Positions 17,166 through 28,935 are shown, counted from the first letter of the stretch. The stretch: DNA of 29,751 nucleotides from Sphaerosporella brunnea (GCA_008704415.1 VXIS01000452.1:1-29751), one strand, 5' to 3'. Notes: generated by a model from the sequence alone, not told the origin. Translations and numbers: made by a program.

Positions 17166-17917
17166 ATCACGCATGCACCACATCGACGCAAAAAGCACAG
17201 CCAAATCAGTGTTCAGAATGCGTCACCCAAACTGCGCTCTGTAAAAGAGCCGTTTTGCGGTTCCGAAAGTAAAAAAGCAGGATTCGGACCTCTCTGGCAA
17301 GTTTTCGATTATAAGTAAATCACGCAATATTTTTTGCGTCCTTTGGTGTTGGGAATGAGTGAATGACGCAATATATATAAATAATAACGGTCGACGCTAT
17401 TATCGTGACCATTTGACGTATTCACGACATGCGTGGTTGACGCATTTTCAATGGCATTGTCGACGCTATTGTCGTGACCGTTTGACGTATTCACGACATG
17501 CGGGCTTAATAATGAGCGGCCGACGCTATAATTGTGACCATTTGACGTATTCACGACATGCGGGACGCTATAATTGTGACCATTTGACGTATTCACGACA
17601 TGCGTGGTTGACGCATTTCTAATGGCATTGTTGACGCATGCGTGGCGTTATTTTTTGAGGTGGTGTTTCGTAAGCCTTTCGCACTTGTGTCGAAGTGATT
17701 TCATGTGCACGGCTGCCGTGAAAAGCACCAGACATGTGCCTTGTTCCCTCTCCGACACTTCAAGTGAGAATACGTGCAGCGCGTCTTTGACGCATTCGCA
17801 AACAGTTGTAAACAGCCAAAGCGCGCATACTGAGACGTCCTTCACTCGCATTTTTTCACGCATATTCAGGCATTGTTCCCCCACGCAACAGCTCACGCAT
17901 AAAATCTATGCGTGATT
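17166..17917. repeat. Region dense in TGACGCA/TGACGTA/CACGCA motifs
   Basis: Over about 750 bp the words GACGCA, TGACGTATT, CACGCAT and their complements recur well over a dozen times in both orientations. The edges carry inverted ATCACGCAT (17167-17175) and ATGCGTGAT (about 17909-17917). Short hairpins are present, for example ACGCAA...TTGCGT at about 17322-17339 and CACGCATA...TATGCGTG at about 17894-17914. There is no coding sequence. It could be the subterminal-repeat part of a large DNA transposon, or an expanded array of bZIP-type sites. Confidence 0.65.
17393..17604 (+). repeat. Four copies of a 41-bp unit
   Basis: Units at 17393-17433, 17462-17502, 17522-17562 and 17564-17604, each starting GACGCTAT and ending TTCACGACATGCG, with a central TTTGACGTATT. 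The first and last copies are also followed by the same roughly 27-bp tail (TGGTTGACGCATTT...GGCATTGT), so a unit of about 69 bp was amplified and then partly deleted. Confidence 0.92.
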
Positions 17918-18339
17918 GACGATTCGCATGTACGGCCGGGCCTCCGGGTGGAGGAGCTTGACATGGAGATTCCTGTTCCCTGCGCAAGACCGAACCCGAC
18001 AATACCAGTCTGGAAGAGTTTGACTGTGTAATATCGCAAGTCCTAGATGACAACTGCCTGTGCGGCATAATCTGCAAAATTGTATTGTGGTGCAAGCCGC
18101 AGCCCGGCCGAAATTTCCCTGACTTCAACGGCGCGCGGATGGCGCAGAAAGTGGTCGAAGCGGTGGTGGAAGCGTGCGAAGTGGTGGGGACCCTGAATGA
18201 TTATATTTCCACAATACAATTGCTCCCCCGCGGCCGCCACAATCACCGCGGCTGCCTCAACCGAGGTCCGCCTCATGCTGCCTCTGTGAGACTCGCCGAT
18301 GGCTCTTGCACACCCGTTGCTTACACTGCTTGTCGCCGT

Positions 18340-18640
18340 CGGATGACGCGCCGGGTGCGTCTCCAATACTTAAAAATGATGGATGGTTTAACGATTCCAA
18401 CGATTCTGGAAGAACCTCGCGGAGTCCTGAGAGATGTTAGTGTGAGTTTTAAGTGCACGATGCGGGAGGCTGGAATGCCGGGGAGAGTACATGTGCAGCG
18501 CTTGCGGGCATAGTGCTTGCAAGCGCCCCAGTTCATTTCACAATGATATTTTGGATGGAACATAATGAGATGTGCCGCGTCCTCTACCGCTTCTTCGATC
18601 CGGCTCCGCTGTCCCTTGAAATCTGGCTGTGCATATAGGA
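18340..18640. repeat. Diverged dispersed repeat, copy 1
   Basis: Segments match 20910-21190 in the same order: ACTTAAAAATGATGGATGG versus a related GCTTGAAAATGAGCGATGG, the block GCGGGCATAGTGCTTGCA (18502-18520), and a block after it with a CCTTGAAA-like core. Identity is patchy, with indels, so this is an old repeat. No ends or coding potential were identified. Just upstream, at about 18078 and 18209, are inverted 13-bp copies of AATTGTATTGTGG. Confidence 0.5.
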
Positions 18641-18708
18641 TAGCCGGCGGTTTTTTTTGTTTTTTTTAAAAAAAAAAAAATTACAGGAGGGCGCGCTGCC
18701 TGAGCATT

Positions 18709-19242
18709 TCAGATTGGAGCGATACCCTCTTTAAGAATTTGGATTCCCTTTGGACGAGATACTCGAGGCCATTTCTGTCCCCGAGCTCGACGTGCTTCCG
18801 GTTCGTAGATTCCGCTTGCGGCAGTTTGTTGGGAGTTTGGCTGCGACTGCGATGGCGGGAGCGAGTCGATGTAGCGCTGTAGGTCTTCCGCTTCGGCGAC
18901 ATCACCACTTTCTTCATCTTCAACCTCACCCTGGCCAATTCCTTCTTTCTCCTCTTCACCCAGGCCCGGGGCCACAGGCTCGGCGATTTGCTGTGATTCA
19001 GGCTCGGCCTCAGCGAGACATCTGCGCTTGGCACCGATAGCTTTAGCTTCTCGTGGTCGGATGAGTCTTTCACTCGGTCTCACCATTGATGTTGATGGTT
19101 GCAAGAGTTTGGGGCCGGGGACAGCCAACAGTGTCACGACGACAGCGCCCCAATGCTCCAGCCCGAGCTCACTGGTAGCGGCTAGCACCTGGCCACAGCA
19201 CAGCCGTGATCGTTCTGGGTGGTCGAAGCTTTCCAAACCCAT
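18709..19242 (-). CDS. Doubtful ORF, 177 codons
   Basis: An open frame on the minus strand rich in Glu, Gln, Ser and Arg (for example EPVAPGLGEEEKEGIGQGE and SLPPSQSQPNSQQT). It is preceded by a TTTT/AAAA-rich junction on its downstream side (about 18651-18682). No family is recognised. It overlaps the diverged MITE-like repeat at its 5' end, which argues for a fragment of repeat origin or a chance ORF, although the acidic, low-complexity tail could be part of a real disordered protein. Confidence 0.25.
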   Translation of the reverse strand: MGLESFDHPERSRLCCGQVLAATSELGLEHWGAVVVTLLAVPGPKLLQPSTSMVRPSERLIRPREAKAIGAKRRCLAEAEPESQQIAEPVAPGLGEEEKEGIGQGEVEDEESGDVAEAEDLQRYIDSLPPSQSQPNSQQTAASGIYEPEARRARGQKWPRVSRPKGIQILKEGIAPI

Positions 19243-19395
19243 CGCCTCGGTGTTTTAACGGGCTCGCGAGATTGCGCAACCGGCGGGAGCTCGCGGCTTA
19301 TTTTTACAGCGCCCATCTTGCTCAGTGGACGCAAGGCCGGCTTCCCCAGAGTGCCCACTCCATTCGATTACCGTCAACATCAACATCTCCACCAA
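19219..19395. repeat. Decayed relative of the MITE at 5022-5250
   Basis: Compared with the reverse complement of that element's interior, matches run through AGATTGCGC, AGCTCGC...CTTATTTTTA, GCGC.CATCTTG, AGTGGAC.CAAG.CCGGCTTCC and CATCTCCACCA. I estimate roughly three-quarters identity by eye over about 170 bp. The 30-bp inverted ends are not recognisable here. Confidence 0.6.
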
Positions 19396-20684
19396 CGGAG
19401 CCCGCCGAACTGCTGGTACATGCCACGCCGCCGGCACCGTGCTGACTAGGATAGTGGCGAGGCAAACTTTCTGCCCCCCCGCGGCGGTTCCGGTGTCATA
19501 TCGATATTTCCTGCCACCGCGGCTTGCAGACCCCGCGTCCTAGCAACCACAGGCCGAGGGCGCGACTCCAGCTGCCGTCGTGAGCAGCACCGCCCAAACT
19601 GAAGATCCCAGCCGCGCACCCCCCCCCCCCCCAAACTGGAGCTTGGCCCTCCACAGCCACTCTTCTGCCGGCTGCTTTTTCTGAGCGCCTGGCACAATCT
19701 CAACGGCCTGCTTGGGCGACACTACGCCTCTCGGAATCGCCTCCTCTCTGGATCCCACCGGCAGCGCCAGAGGCTAGTGAAAGCCATATCGGCGGAAGCA
19801 GGTAGCATCAACTTAGAGTCTAGGCCCCTCCGGTCGCATGGCAAGTCTTGGATAAGCCTCCACGGAAGAAACAGGAAGGTGAGGTGGTTGTGTCCGGCCA
19901 GCGAGTGACAGCCCATGAAGCTCAAAAAACATGCGTGATAGTGTATGATCCACGAATCGGGGCCATCTCGAATCAACCCCCCTTCGCCTCCAAGCCTCAG
20001 GGGCCGCCAACACAGCAAGAATTGCCTGCCAGCGTGGCAGACCAATTATTTAATAATTCCAGCGTCCCCTGCCAGTGGCTCGAGCCGCCGTATCAGTCCA
20101 TGACCCATACTCACATATACAGAAAAAAAAAAAAAAAAAAAAGGCGAAGCACCTTCCTGAGAAGTTTCAACGCAAGGGGTTTTTGGGCTTGGGCTTGGTT
20201 TCGGTATACCAAAAAACCTCCTGGTTTTGAACACCCAAGACCCGGCAAAAACCCCGCCAGTCTGAACTCCCCCCCCCCCCCCTAATTGTCTGCACCAAAA
20301 ATGTGCTTCTGCAAGGGCCGGATGGATCGCCTCGAGCTCACGAGCCAAGCTCGAGCCCGCCTCGGGCCTGTGGTGCTGTGCGCTTCAAAGGTAGGCCTTC
20401 GGCCCGTAGTCGCTCTGGCAGCCAGGATATTCAGTCGAGATTGGCCGCAAAACCCCCGCACTATACGCCCCAGTCCATCACTAGGTAGGCGGCGCCGTCG
20501 GCAACCTCGAAAACCCACAAAAAAAAAAAAAAAAACGCTCTGTGGCATCCACGCGGGCAACACGAGTGGCAGATCACCGGCAGCCCACGTTCACCCGTCC
20601 AACGAAACACGGATACCTGTGGTCGCGGAACTGGCTCTTAGCCTGAAGTGCAAGTCTCAAGCTCCAGTTATCGAATCAAACGTA
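19396..20684. other. No gene; homopolymer tracts
   Basis: Runs of 14 C (19619-19632), 20 A (20123-20142), 14 C (20269-20282) and 17 A (20519-20535) lie in otherwise ordinary GC-rich sequence. Several ORFs of 60-145 codons occur here but end in or run through the homopolymers and show no recognisable domain. Confidence 0.55.
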
Positions 20685-20740
20685 TGGTGTAGGTAGATAT
20701 AGACACCTAGTTTTCCGCACGGATGTTTTCGTTGGAGACA
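20685..20740 (+). repeat. Mariner-like MITE remnant, left end only
   Basis: TGGTGTAGGTAGATATA after TA (20683-20684) matches the start of the MITE at 10582, and CGCACGGATGTTTTCGTTGG matches the sequence just inside it. Two TIR differences are CA to TA changes (TGCAGG to TGTAGG, GGCAG to GGTAG), the type expected from repeat-induced point mutation. No right end was found. Confidence 0.6.
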
Positions 20741-20909
20741 CGGTGTAGATGGTGGTCAAAGGGGTACGAAGTGGTGGGGGACCAAAGTTCGGAGCGAAAC
20801 GCTGGGGCCGTGAACCCCGATAATCAATTTATTGCCCATATCTGCGCCTGGCTCTCGCTGCGAGACGCGCTCTGTACTCCTCGTCTCCATTCCCTATATG
20901 CCTGGATAC

Positions 20910-21190
20910 TACGCTACGTTCGTCGCCAGTGCTTGAAAATGAGCGATGGCTTCACGGACTCCAAAGCTTCAGGGACTGCTGCCTCCATAAGACTTGTTGC
21001 ACCCCCTTACTGAGGAAGGGTTAAATAAATACCGGGCAGAGTGTAGTTGCAGTGCTTTCGGGCATAGTGCTTGCATGCGGCCCCAGTAATATTCGATACA
21101 GTTAAGTTCGCAGTGGAAACATTACCAGTGATCCCGCATCCTCGAAAATCTCCCCAATCCGACTGCGCCGACCTTTAAAGTGCAGGCTGC
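20910..21190. repeat. Diverged dispersed repeat, copy 2
   Basis: Counterpart of 18340-18640. The best-conserved block, CGGGCATAGTGCTTGCA, is at about 21057-21074. It begins about 170 bp after the MITE remnant at 20685. No ends were identified. Confidence 0.5.
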
Positions 21191-22740
21191 GCCGAGACAA
21201 CTGCGTTTTCCGAGTCCGTGGCACCCCACTTATCGTGATTGCCCCCCTTTTCTTTTTTTGTTCAGCCTGCCCATTGCGTTCAAGTTGCTGCATGCAGCTG
21301 GAGGGGCCGTTGTACCAGTGGTATAGCAGCGGGCATTACGGATCAAAGTCGAGTCATGACGAAAGAACGTCAGTGTTCACCCTCAAGATATTGGCAGCGT
21401 TGGCAGCGTTGGTGGTTCAGCTGGTCCAGGCTTTTCACAATCCGTAGCTGCGACCCCCATAGCCAGAGTAACCCGGTGGGGCTGCACCACGTAGAATTAT
21501 AGAGCGCTTCTGGTGTCTGCTTCAGAGGGGATAAATAACTGCGTTCATTATGCTCACCCACCGCAACCGTGCGGCAACTATTAGGTGAATAATTGGGGAG
21601 GCGGTTAGTTAGGGTTTAAAGCCCACGAGTCGACGACGACCGACGCCGACTTTCACGGCACGTAAACAACGTCCAACGTTACCAAACAAACAACAAACAA
21701 ACAATCTTCTCAGCGCCAGCTGTAGGTAAGTCGGGGGGGGGGGAGGGAGGGGGGTGCTTAAACAATCCGAAGCACACAAGCCAGATCTACACACAATTTT
21801 GGAGAAGAAGAAGTGGCCCTTCGCCTCTTTCACGCCCACCCCACGCTTCTTTACCGTCACGGCGCGGCGCTGTGCAGCTGGCTGGCTCTCCGTCCGTCAA
21901 GGCACATTCCGATTCCGCGGCCCCATTCAGATATCTGCATCAGCAACTCCACAGCGGGGGCCTCTCAAGGCGTACATATAGCGCGGGGAGCATTGGCGTT
22001 GGTCGTCCCGATTGCGCCGTTTACGAGAACTGAACAACATGTTGCGGCTGCCCCCCCCTCCCCCCCCCGCTGTGGCCGGGCGGAGGCGTGGGAAACAGGG
22101 AGCCGTGTCACTTTCTGCGCGCGCACTCGGGGCTCGGCCGACAGCCGGGCGGGCGGGCAAACAGCCACCGCCGCCGCCGCGCTGTGCTACATCTCCCAGC
22201 TACTTTTCCATCCCATGCCTCGGTTTCAATCGCGAGTCGGGTCGTGTTGTACGACTCCGACTCCGACTCCGACTCCGTAATAACGACAACAACAGCAATG
22301 ACAAATCACGCTTGTTGGCAGGGCTCAGTCTAGTAGGTGGCAGGTGGCGGGGTCGAATGCCCGCCCGCCCGCTGTTGCGGCGAGGAGAAGTATGTGTACC
22401 CAAACCAGACAACGGCCACTACCTGCACCGACGCGCAATCCCCGCAACAATGAAAAAGCATGGCATTTCAAACGGCGTGCCGTAAAAATGAAGTACATTT
22501 CGCCAACGTATTCTGCAGCCAAACAACCTATTGGGCGGGCGACATACAGAGTAGAGCAATCTCGCAAAGCGCCACAAAGAAAAAAAAAAAAAAAAAAAAA
22601 AAAAAAACGAGCGGATTCAGCACATTCCATGGTTATTCGTAGGGTATATCACAAGTCAGAGAGTGTGATGCAGTGAGCGCCTCCACGCGTTCAATGACAG
22701 CAAGGTAATATAATATAATCAAAGGTATCGTCATCCACCA
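21191..22740. other. No gene seen; simple repeats
   Basis: The GC-rich stretch contains a GACTCC hexanucleotide repeated four times (22253-22277), short C- and G-runs, CCG repeats near 22170, and a 28-A tract (22580-22607). The last part is the 3' flank of the alpha-mannosidase gene. ORFs of up to 157 codons here are low-complexity and unconvincing. Confidence 0.5.
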
Positions 22741-25700
22741 CTACAACTGCAATCTCACAGTCTGCACCTCAAACGGCCTCAGCTGGAGCCCGATATCAGT
22801 GTAAAGCTCCCCGTTGATCTCCAACGTCTCAAAGTGAAGCTCCTCCAAGTCGTCCTCGAGAAGGTTCGTCTTGAACACCTTCTTCACCGGCAACTTGGTG
22901 AAAATGCTAGTCCTGGCCCTTCCACCCAGGCTCTCGTAGAATCTCAAGACCAAGCTGCGTCCCTTGCGCGTAGGCAGGCCTCCCACGGATACGTCCTCAT
23001 CGTCTTCGCCGCGCTTGATCGTGTCCAGGATGATGCTGGACTGCTTCGTGACGACGACGGACCTCAGGATATGCTTGGCCTTGGGTAGGTTTTCGGGCAG
23101 GATGTAGCCAATCTTCAACGGATTGTTGAAGTCTGCGGCCGTCTGGACGGTTGCCTCGCCGACGGACCCTTCGTGCGGGAACATGGCGTAGCGGAACGAG
23201 TGCGAGCCCATGTCTGCGTGTGCGTCTGGAGCTTTGGGGGCGCGGATGAGCGAAAGACGCATCACGTTGCCGGCGGTGGCGAAGCCGTACTTGCAGTCGT
23301 TCAGGATCGACACGCCGAACCCGTGCTCCGAGAGGTCAGCCCACTTCTGGCAACAAACCTCGAACTTGGCCATGTCCCAGGAGGTGTTGTAGTGCGTGGG
23401 CCGCTTGAGGATACCGTATTGCGTTTCGTAGCTAGCCTCGGTGTTGACTACATCCACCGGGAACTCGACCTTGAGGAACTTCATGGTCTCGTGCCACTCA
23501 ACCTCGGACTCAAAGGCGACGTAGCTTCCGGCGCCGTCGATCGCCGCGTCCAACGAAATCTTCGTCTTGATGCAGCTCTTCTCGGAAATCCTCGACTCGA
23601 CCAACAATGCCGCCCGGAGGGGTCCCTCCGAGAGGACGCTGACCGAGGTAGGTACAATCTCCTTGCGAGTTTCGAAATGATAGACCTCGACATCCCAAGC
23701 CTGCCAGTAGAGCGGTTTGTCGTCGAAGATGACAAGTTGGTTTGCCTTCTGCCCCTTTGGAATGACCTCACGGTTATGCGGAAGGAAGACCAAGCTTGTA
23801 ATCACACCACCATCGACGGTAACCTTGAGGTTGTCATTTTGAAGGACGTACGCTCCGCCGGTGTTCTTCGTGATAGAAACTGTCGGGGTGCCAATACCGT
23901 AGCTGAGCTGTGCGATATCGGCGCCCAGGTCACAGAGTGCCAACGCGTAGTCGTCCTGCTTCTGTCCCAGGGCATTGGCGGTGTTGACGTTGCCGGGGAT
24001 TTTGACAACCTCGGACCGCTTCCACTGGTGGGTGTTGATGACGTGCGGACTGGCATGCTCTAGCGGTGCATCAGAGATCCCCATCGCTTCCAAAGCCTCC
24101 TTGACGATCTTTTGTCCCTTCTCGAAAAGGGCGGCATACAGCCGGTCGGTGTCTCGGTATACCATCTCGATGCAACTTCCTGGAAGACAGTCGTGGAATT
24201 GCATCAGACAAATGTCCTCCCACATGTCATCGATCTCCTGCTTGGGATACCGATAGTCGGTCTGAAGACTGGCATAGGTGGCCAGCATCTCGAGATCCTT
24301 CATCAGCACTTCAGCCTTGCGGTTGCCCTTCTTATTGTTGCTCTGGGTCGTGTAGGTGCCACGGTGGAACTCGAGGTAAAGCTCGCCGTACCAAGTGACA
24401 AACTTGTTTCCCTCCAGCTCCTTCTTCTCGAGGTTGGCAAAGAACTCGTCGACCGAGTTACCCATGTGGACGCGGGGAAGCAAGCCGACAGTGTCGCTCA
24501 TACCACGGCATCGACGAAGCTTCTCGATTTGCTGCCAGGTAGGGCCTCCACCGCCGTCACCCTTGCCGAAGACCAGCAAAGAGGTGTTGTCCTGGTCTAA
24601 CGACTTGTGCTGGCTCACGGAACGCTTGACGTCACCGAAGTGTGCTTCGGCCGTGTACGTCTCGCTCGGTGGCATGTGGCAAAGAACCTGGCTTCCGTCC
24701 AGCGAGATCCAGTTGAAGGTGGTGTGCGGGAAGGTGTTGACGTTGTTCCAAGACAGCTTCTGCGTGAAGAATCTCGACATTCCGGCCAACCGACAAAGCT
24801 GCGGGAGTTGAGCGCTGTATCCAAACGTGTCCGGCAGCCAGAAGGTGCTGCACCTGGCGCCGAAGCGGCTCTCGAAATAACGCTGGCCCAGGATGAACTG
24901 GCGAGACAGGCTCTCTCCGCTCGGCATGTTGGTGTCGTGTTCGACCCAGCTGCCGCCGATGTACTGGAACTTGCCCTCATGCACCTTCTGCCGGACTCGG
25001 TCGAAAGTCTTGGGGTACAGCTTCTCGAGCCACTTGTACTGCTGGGCCGAGGAGCAGGTGAATCTGTGCTCCGGGTATTGATCCATCAGATTACACTGCG
25101 AGGCCCACGAGCGAGCGACCTTGCCTGCGAAATGTCAGTGACATCTCATGATGCATGGGTGGGTAAACATACGCTTGGTCTCATCGAACGGCCACAACCA
25201 GGCGGTGTCGATGTGGCAATGGCCCGTCCCAAACACCAGCGGTGTCTTTCCAGACTTGTAGACATCTGCCGAGGAGGCCTCGTGACCGAGATACTTCGCC
25301 GCGATTTGCCGACACTTCTTGATGCTCTCTTGATCACCCACAACGAAGGTGTTCACGATTTCGTTGGCGAGTTGGGTGGCAGTGTGTGCCTCCTGCAGAA
25401 GGTTAGCCGCGCCGACACCAACACCAACCGCCCGACACATCATCGACAACCCACCCAGCTATCAGAGGGGAATTCCCTCGACGCGTCCCCAAGGATCCAG
25501 TAGTCGATATACAACGCCCACGCCTCCAAATTGGGGGCATAAATGCTGGCGTGATCCAGGCAAAAGCTGTCACCAGTCAGCGCAGCCATCCCCCCCCCCC
25601 CCCCACACACACACGCTTTACTCCGGGAATAACTCACGTCCTGTGCGGATTCGGCGGCTGGATGATGTCACCCGGCGGGTTTCCAAACATGCCGTTGCAC

Positions 25701-26218
25701 GCCATCTCGACGTAGAACGAATGTTCCTTGCCATCCGTCTTCCACAGCTGGGGGAAGATCCACTCGGTCCGCTCTCCGCCGCCGGTAAGCCCCTGCACCG
25801 CCTCGCCGTCCGCGGTCCACACCATCGCCTCCGAATTGCTGTCCCAGCGGAACTGGACGCGCTCGTAGTCCCTCATGCGCTCGGGCACGCGGATGGTGAC
25901 GCGGAACCAGTGGGTCGACCACGAGGGGCCAAAGCTCGCGCCCTGCCCCGTGGGCCGGAACTCGCCCTTGACGGCCTCGTGGAACGTCGGCCGCGCCAGG
26001 TCCGGCACCGAGTACACCTCGAGGCGGACGTACGGCGGGCTCGCCTCGCTGTCCAGATCGAGCGCGGCCCGCAGGTTGACGCCCTGGTACTGGCCCTTCG
26101 CCGTGAAGTTCTTGATGCGGCTCTGGTAGATGTCGCGGATCTGCGCTCCCTTCGGCGTCAAGTTCAGCTGCGGGTAGCCCGTCTCCTGGGCCGACGCGGG
26201 TTTGCTGCCGCCGCCCAT
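22741..26218 (-). CDS. ams1: Alpha-mannosidase, GH38, Ams1 type (four exons, complete)
   Basis: It removes terminal alpha-linked mannose from free oligosaccharides and glycoprotein glycans. The yeast homologue Ams1 reaches the vacuole through the Cvt/autophagy route, and like it this protein lacks a signal peptide. Exons 25638-26218, 25455-25566, 25173-25392 and 22741-25124 give 1,098 residues, close to the 1,083 of yeast Ams1. Splice sites are GTGAGT/GACAG, GTGGGT/CTGCAG (CTAAC branch) and GTATGT/CGCAG (CTGAC branch). The GH38 catalytic set is present: GHCHIDTAWLW gives zinc ligands His291 and Asp293, WLPDTFGYS gives nucleophile Asp403, and LMQFHDCLPGS gives His615. The N-terminal domain (about 1-280) has the family-typical NLEAWALYIDYWILGDA. 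The C-terminal beta-rich part ends in GLQLRPFEVQTVRLQL. The ATG at 26218 follows a pyrimidine-rich leader. There are no breaks. Confidence 0.96.
25591..25615. repeat. Poly-C and CA repeat inside intron 1 of ams1
   Basis: A run of about 14 C followed by (CA)n on the plus strand lies wholly inside the first intron of the mannosidase gene (25567-25637), between donor and branch point. Length changes there would not alter the protein. Confidence 0.8.
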
Positions 26219-26530
26219 GGTGTGATCGTGGGGATGAGAGTGAGAGCTTGAGGAGTTAGCGAGTGAATTGAATTGAGTCGAGTCGAGTTGAGCTGGGTTG
26301 AGGAGAAGAAGCGGGGGAGGAGGGGGACAGGGGTCAGCTCAGGCACCGAGGGAAGAAGAAGAAGAAGCATAAAAGAGAGCAAAAGAGAAAAAAAATAAAA
26401 ATATGATCACCTCGCCATGATGCGTTTAGATTTCAGTTCCTCGTGTGCAAGTGCAAGTATGGTATGTATTCAACGAGTATTCATTCATTCATTCCTTCGT
26501 TCGTTCGTTCATTCACTCACTCCTGCAGAG
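26219..26530 (-). promoter_or_regulatory. ams1 5' leader and promoter region with ATTC/GTTC repeat
   Basis: On the minus strand the 80 bases before the ATG are pyrimidine- and AACTC-rich, a common feature of fungal leaders. Further upstream, 26480-26516 is a tetranucleotide tract, mostly ATTC with some GTTC units. No specific factor site was identified. Confidence 0.4.
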
Positions 26531-28935
26531 GCGGCGGTTGGTTCTCTTTTATACCACCACGCAACCCCCGCACTGCCTGCGAACGGAACCCTCGCATCCA
26601 CCGTCACATCACCTGCCCACGGCCCACAGCGTTTACACGATGCCGACGCAAGAAGCGTGAAGACGCCACCACACTCCTCCAGTACACGAGACCATCAAGA
26701 GATTGCCTCTGATCAACCAAGAAAGACTCTAACGGTATCGATTCTGTGCTGTATCCGGACTCTTCGTGCGGTGGAGAATTATGGACCTGAAAACAAACTC
26801 TTGCGGAAAACTGATGAGAATGTACGCAACACTGGCGCTGATTCCATCCAGGAATTTTCCTTCGAAGAGGACCGTAACTACACCGTACCGCGCAAGCAGT
26901 CACTTCTTAACTTCAACTCCGCGATTTTTGGCGCCTGTTCCTCTGGGATGAGTTCATCTTCTGTTCTTCTCCTGTCATCTATTGCTTCTTCCGTTGTTGA
27001 TTTACGTGAGTAACTGTTTCACTGTTTTTAAGGGAAGTGTAAGATTATACACTTACTATGGTGTTTCTTTCTTACGTATTTCTTACTAAGAATAAAACTA
27101 TAAGGCAGTACGATGGTATGATAACAGCATTCTACGCTAGTGCCATTACTTTCTTTACTATTTTTTGTCACCATGTTTCTAGCACTTTCTAGCCCCTTCG
27201 GTTGCTACGTCACTTTGGAATCTCTAGTTTCCACAAGGCGACGTTTGGCTATCGCGATCTTTCTTAACGTAGCACTATCTGCTTTCCTTAGTTCGAATTA
27301 TGCCACGCTAGGTATTGTGAGTGTGATCACACTGATGAGAAATCAAGCCATGTCGACCAAGCAAGCTGCTAATTGTGATGTGTGTGTGTAGGTCCTTGTT
27401 AGGACCTCAGTACATTCCATATTCCAACAAGTACGAGCTTTTCACTACAGTCATTCTTTTCTCTTCTTTCGACTACGGAAGCCTTATCGAGCAGCCCAGA
27501 TGTATCGGACCATCATCAATAAATACTGAGAAGCAACTTGCTGACTGATCAGTGACCTAAACGATCATCACGTATCATCTATCCGGAGTGCGAGTATTCT
27601 CTTATCCACAGGTATTTATCAAGTCGTAGATACACAAAGCGGTTCTGAGTTAAGTAAATTTCAATAACACTAAGGAAAATAGCGGATCTTATAAGCTCAC
27701 GAAAAGGTTATCGAACAAGCAGGAAATCTATCGTCTTGTGATGGATGTATTCTGTGAATGGGGCACTGATCAGTATGGTCTAAGATCACGAGTGCCAGAA
27801 CCCTAAACTTTTGAGCAGCTTTTCCCTGCCAAGGACAGTTGGACCGGGGCCACATATGCTACAGAGCCCATCCATGCTAGCCACCGCGATGCCCGGTAGA
27901 GACTGGACCCCACAATCAAAAAGGCAACAGCATGCCCGCAAATGGACAAGAGTGGACCATATAGACAGGGCAAGCTGGCTTCGAGACGGTCGCTCGAACC
28001 GGAACGGTACAAACCGGAACCACAGAAAAGAAAAAACAAAAAAAAAAAAAAAAAAGCAAAGAGTGACGAGGGAAGAGGATTACACGTTCTTACACGAGTT
28101 GCCGGCAGAAACATCCTCTCTCAGACGTATTACCCTGTGAGGTGGATCTTCGTACTCGGTGATCGTGTCCCGGCCACTTGGTCACCGTCCGGTTCTTCGC
28201 ACACGGAATGTCCTTGGCGATCTTGTCCAGCAGGGTCTGGACAAACACGCAGCGCGATTAGTAGCCGCTCGAATGTTTCTTGGGGTGCGAAAAAACGCTC
28301 TCCGAAACAGATTACGAACGCGGACCACGACAACTACGAAATCCGTATGGACATGGCCCAGCCATCAAAAAAAAAAGAAATATTTAAGTCTGAGACCGTA
28401 CGCTGATCAGTAACACGACAACAGCACCAGCCTCCACGAATCTGAGAAATGCTTGATGGCGTACTACACGTGTCTGCCCAACGCCATCGAGCACGTGGGG
28501 GATGCAAGAAGAGGCCGTTGGCGCGTTGGTGGATGGTTCGCGACAAAGACGCCGTCGAGAGAGCAGCATGTTGGGAGTCATGCGATCAGCAGCACGCAGC
28601 TTTCGCAAGGAGATTGGGAGCAACCGAGACAGAAACACGATACGGATTTTGAGAAACGAATACGGTGATCACGGGGTTCGATCCGCACGCGCGCGACCAA
28701 CCTACATCACGCGAGCGATCGGGAGGGATATAGAAATGCAGAACCCGATGATTGCGTTGGTCTTCAACGTTCGACGGAGCCAACGTACGACCACAGGGGA
28801 GAAGCACATAGAGTACCATGCAGAAACACTCACCGGCCTCAGAAAAGGTTTCAAGGAGTCAAGGTAGGTGGGACTGCGCGTGCTCCCGGTCAGACCGTAA
28901 TTGCTGAGCTGCGTCTCCATTACGGGTGAGGGTCT
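26531..28935. other. No supported gene; partly AT-rich
   Basis: Open frames up to 198 codons (26417-27013) and 83 codons (27140-27391, hydrophobic) occur but show no recognised domain. From about 27000 to 27800 the composition is AT-richer than the flanks. A perfect 7-bp hairpin, AGGTCCT-TGTT-AGGACCT, is at 27390-27407. A frame near 27675-27805 reads plausibly (YKLTKRLSNKQEIYRLVMD) but is short. Decayed retroelement sequence is the likeliest content; I could not prove it. Confidence 0.4.

Noticed and set aside
17393..17604. Regularly spaced 41-bp repeats as a CRISPR array
   Set aside because: The spacers are not unique or of constant length (28, 19 and 1 bp), there are no cas genes, and the genome is fungal.
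19848..20285. 145-codon plus-strand ORF
   Set aside because: It runs through a 20-A tract as poly-lysine and ends in a poly-C tract; low-complexity artefact.
21312..21365. tRNA-like or SINE-like sequence (CCAGTGGTATAGC...)
   Set aside because: A box A-like word is present, but there is no good box B, no pairing ends and no homopolymer tail.
23173..24063. 296-codon open frame on the plus strand, and a 298-codon one at 24607-25503
   Set aside because: Both are antisense shadows of the alpha-mannosidase exons, produced by its GC-biased third positions. No independent domain is visible.
26995..27429. Possible LTR starting TGTTGA and ending TTCCAACA
   Set aside because: The flanks (TCCGT and AGTAC) do not match, no primer-binding site follows, and the termini alone are too short to be convincing.
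28672..28700. GGGTTCGATCCGC resembling a tRNA T-loop
   Set aside because: No D arm, anticodon arm or acceptor pairing could be found upstream.
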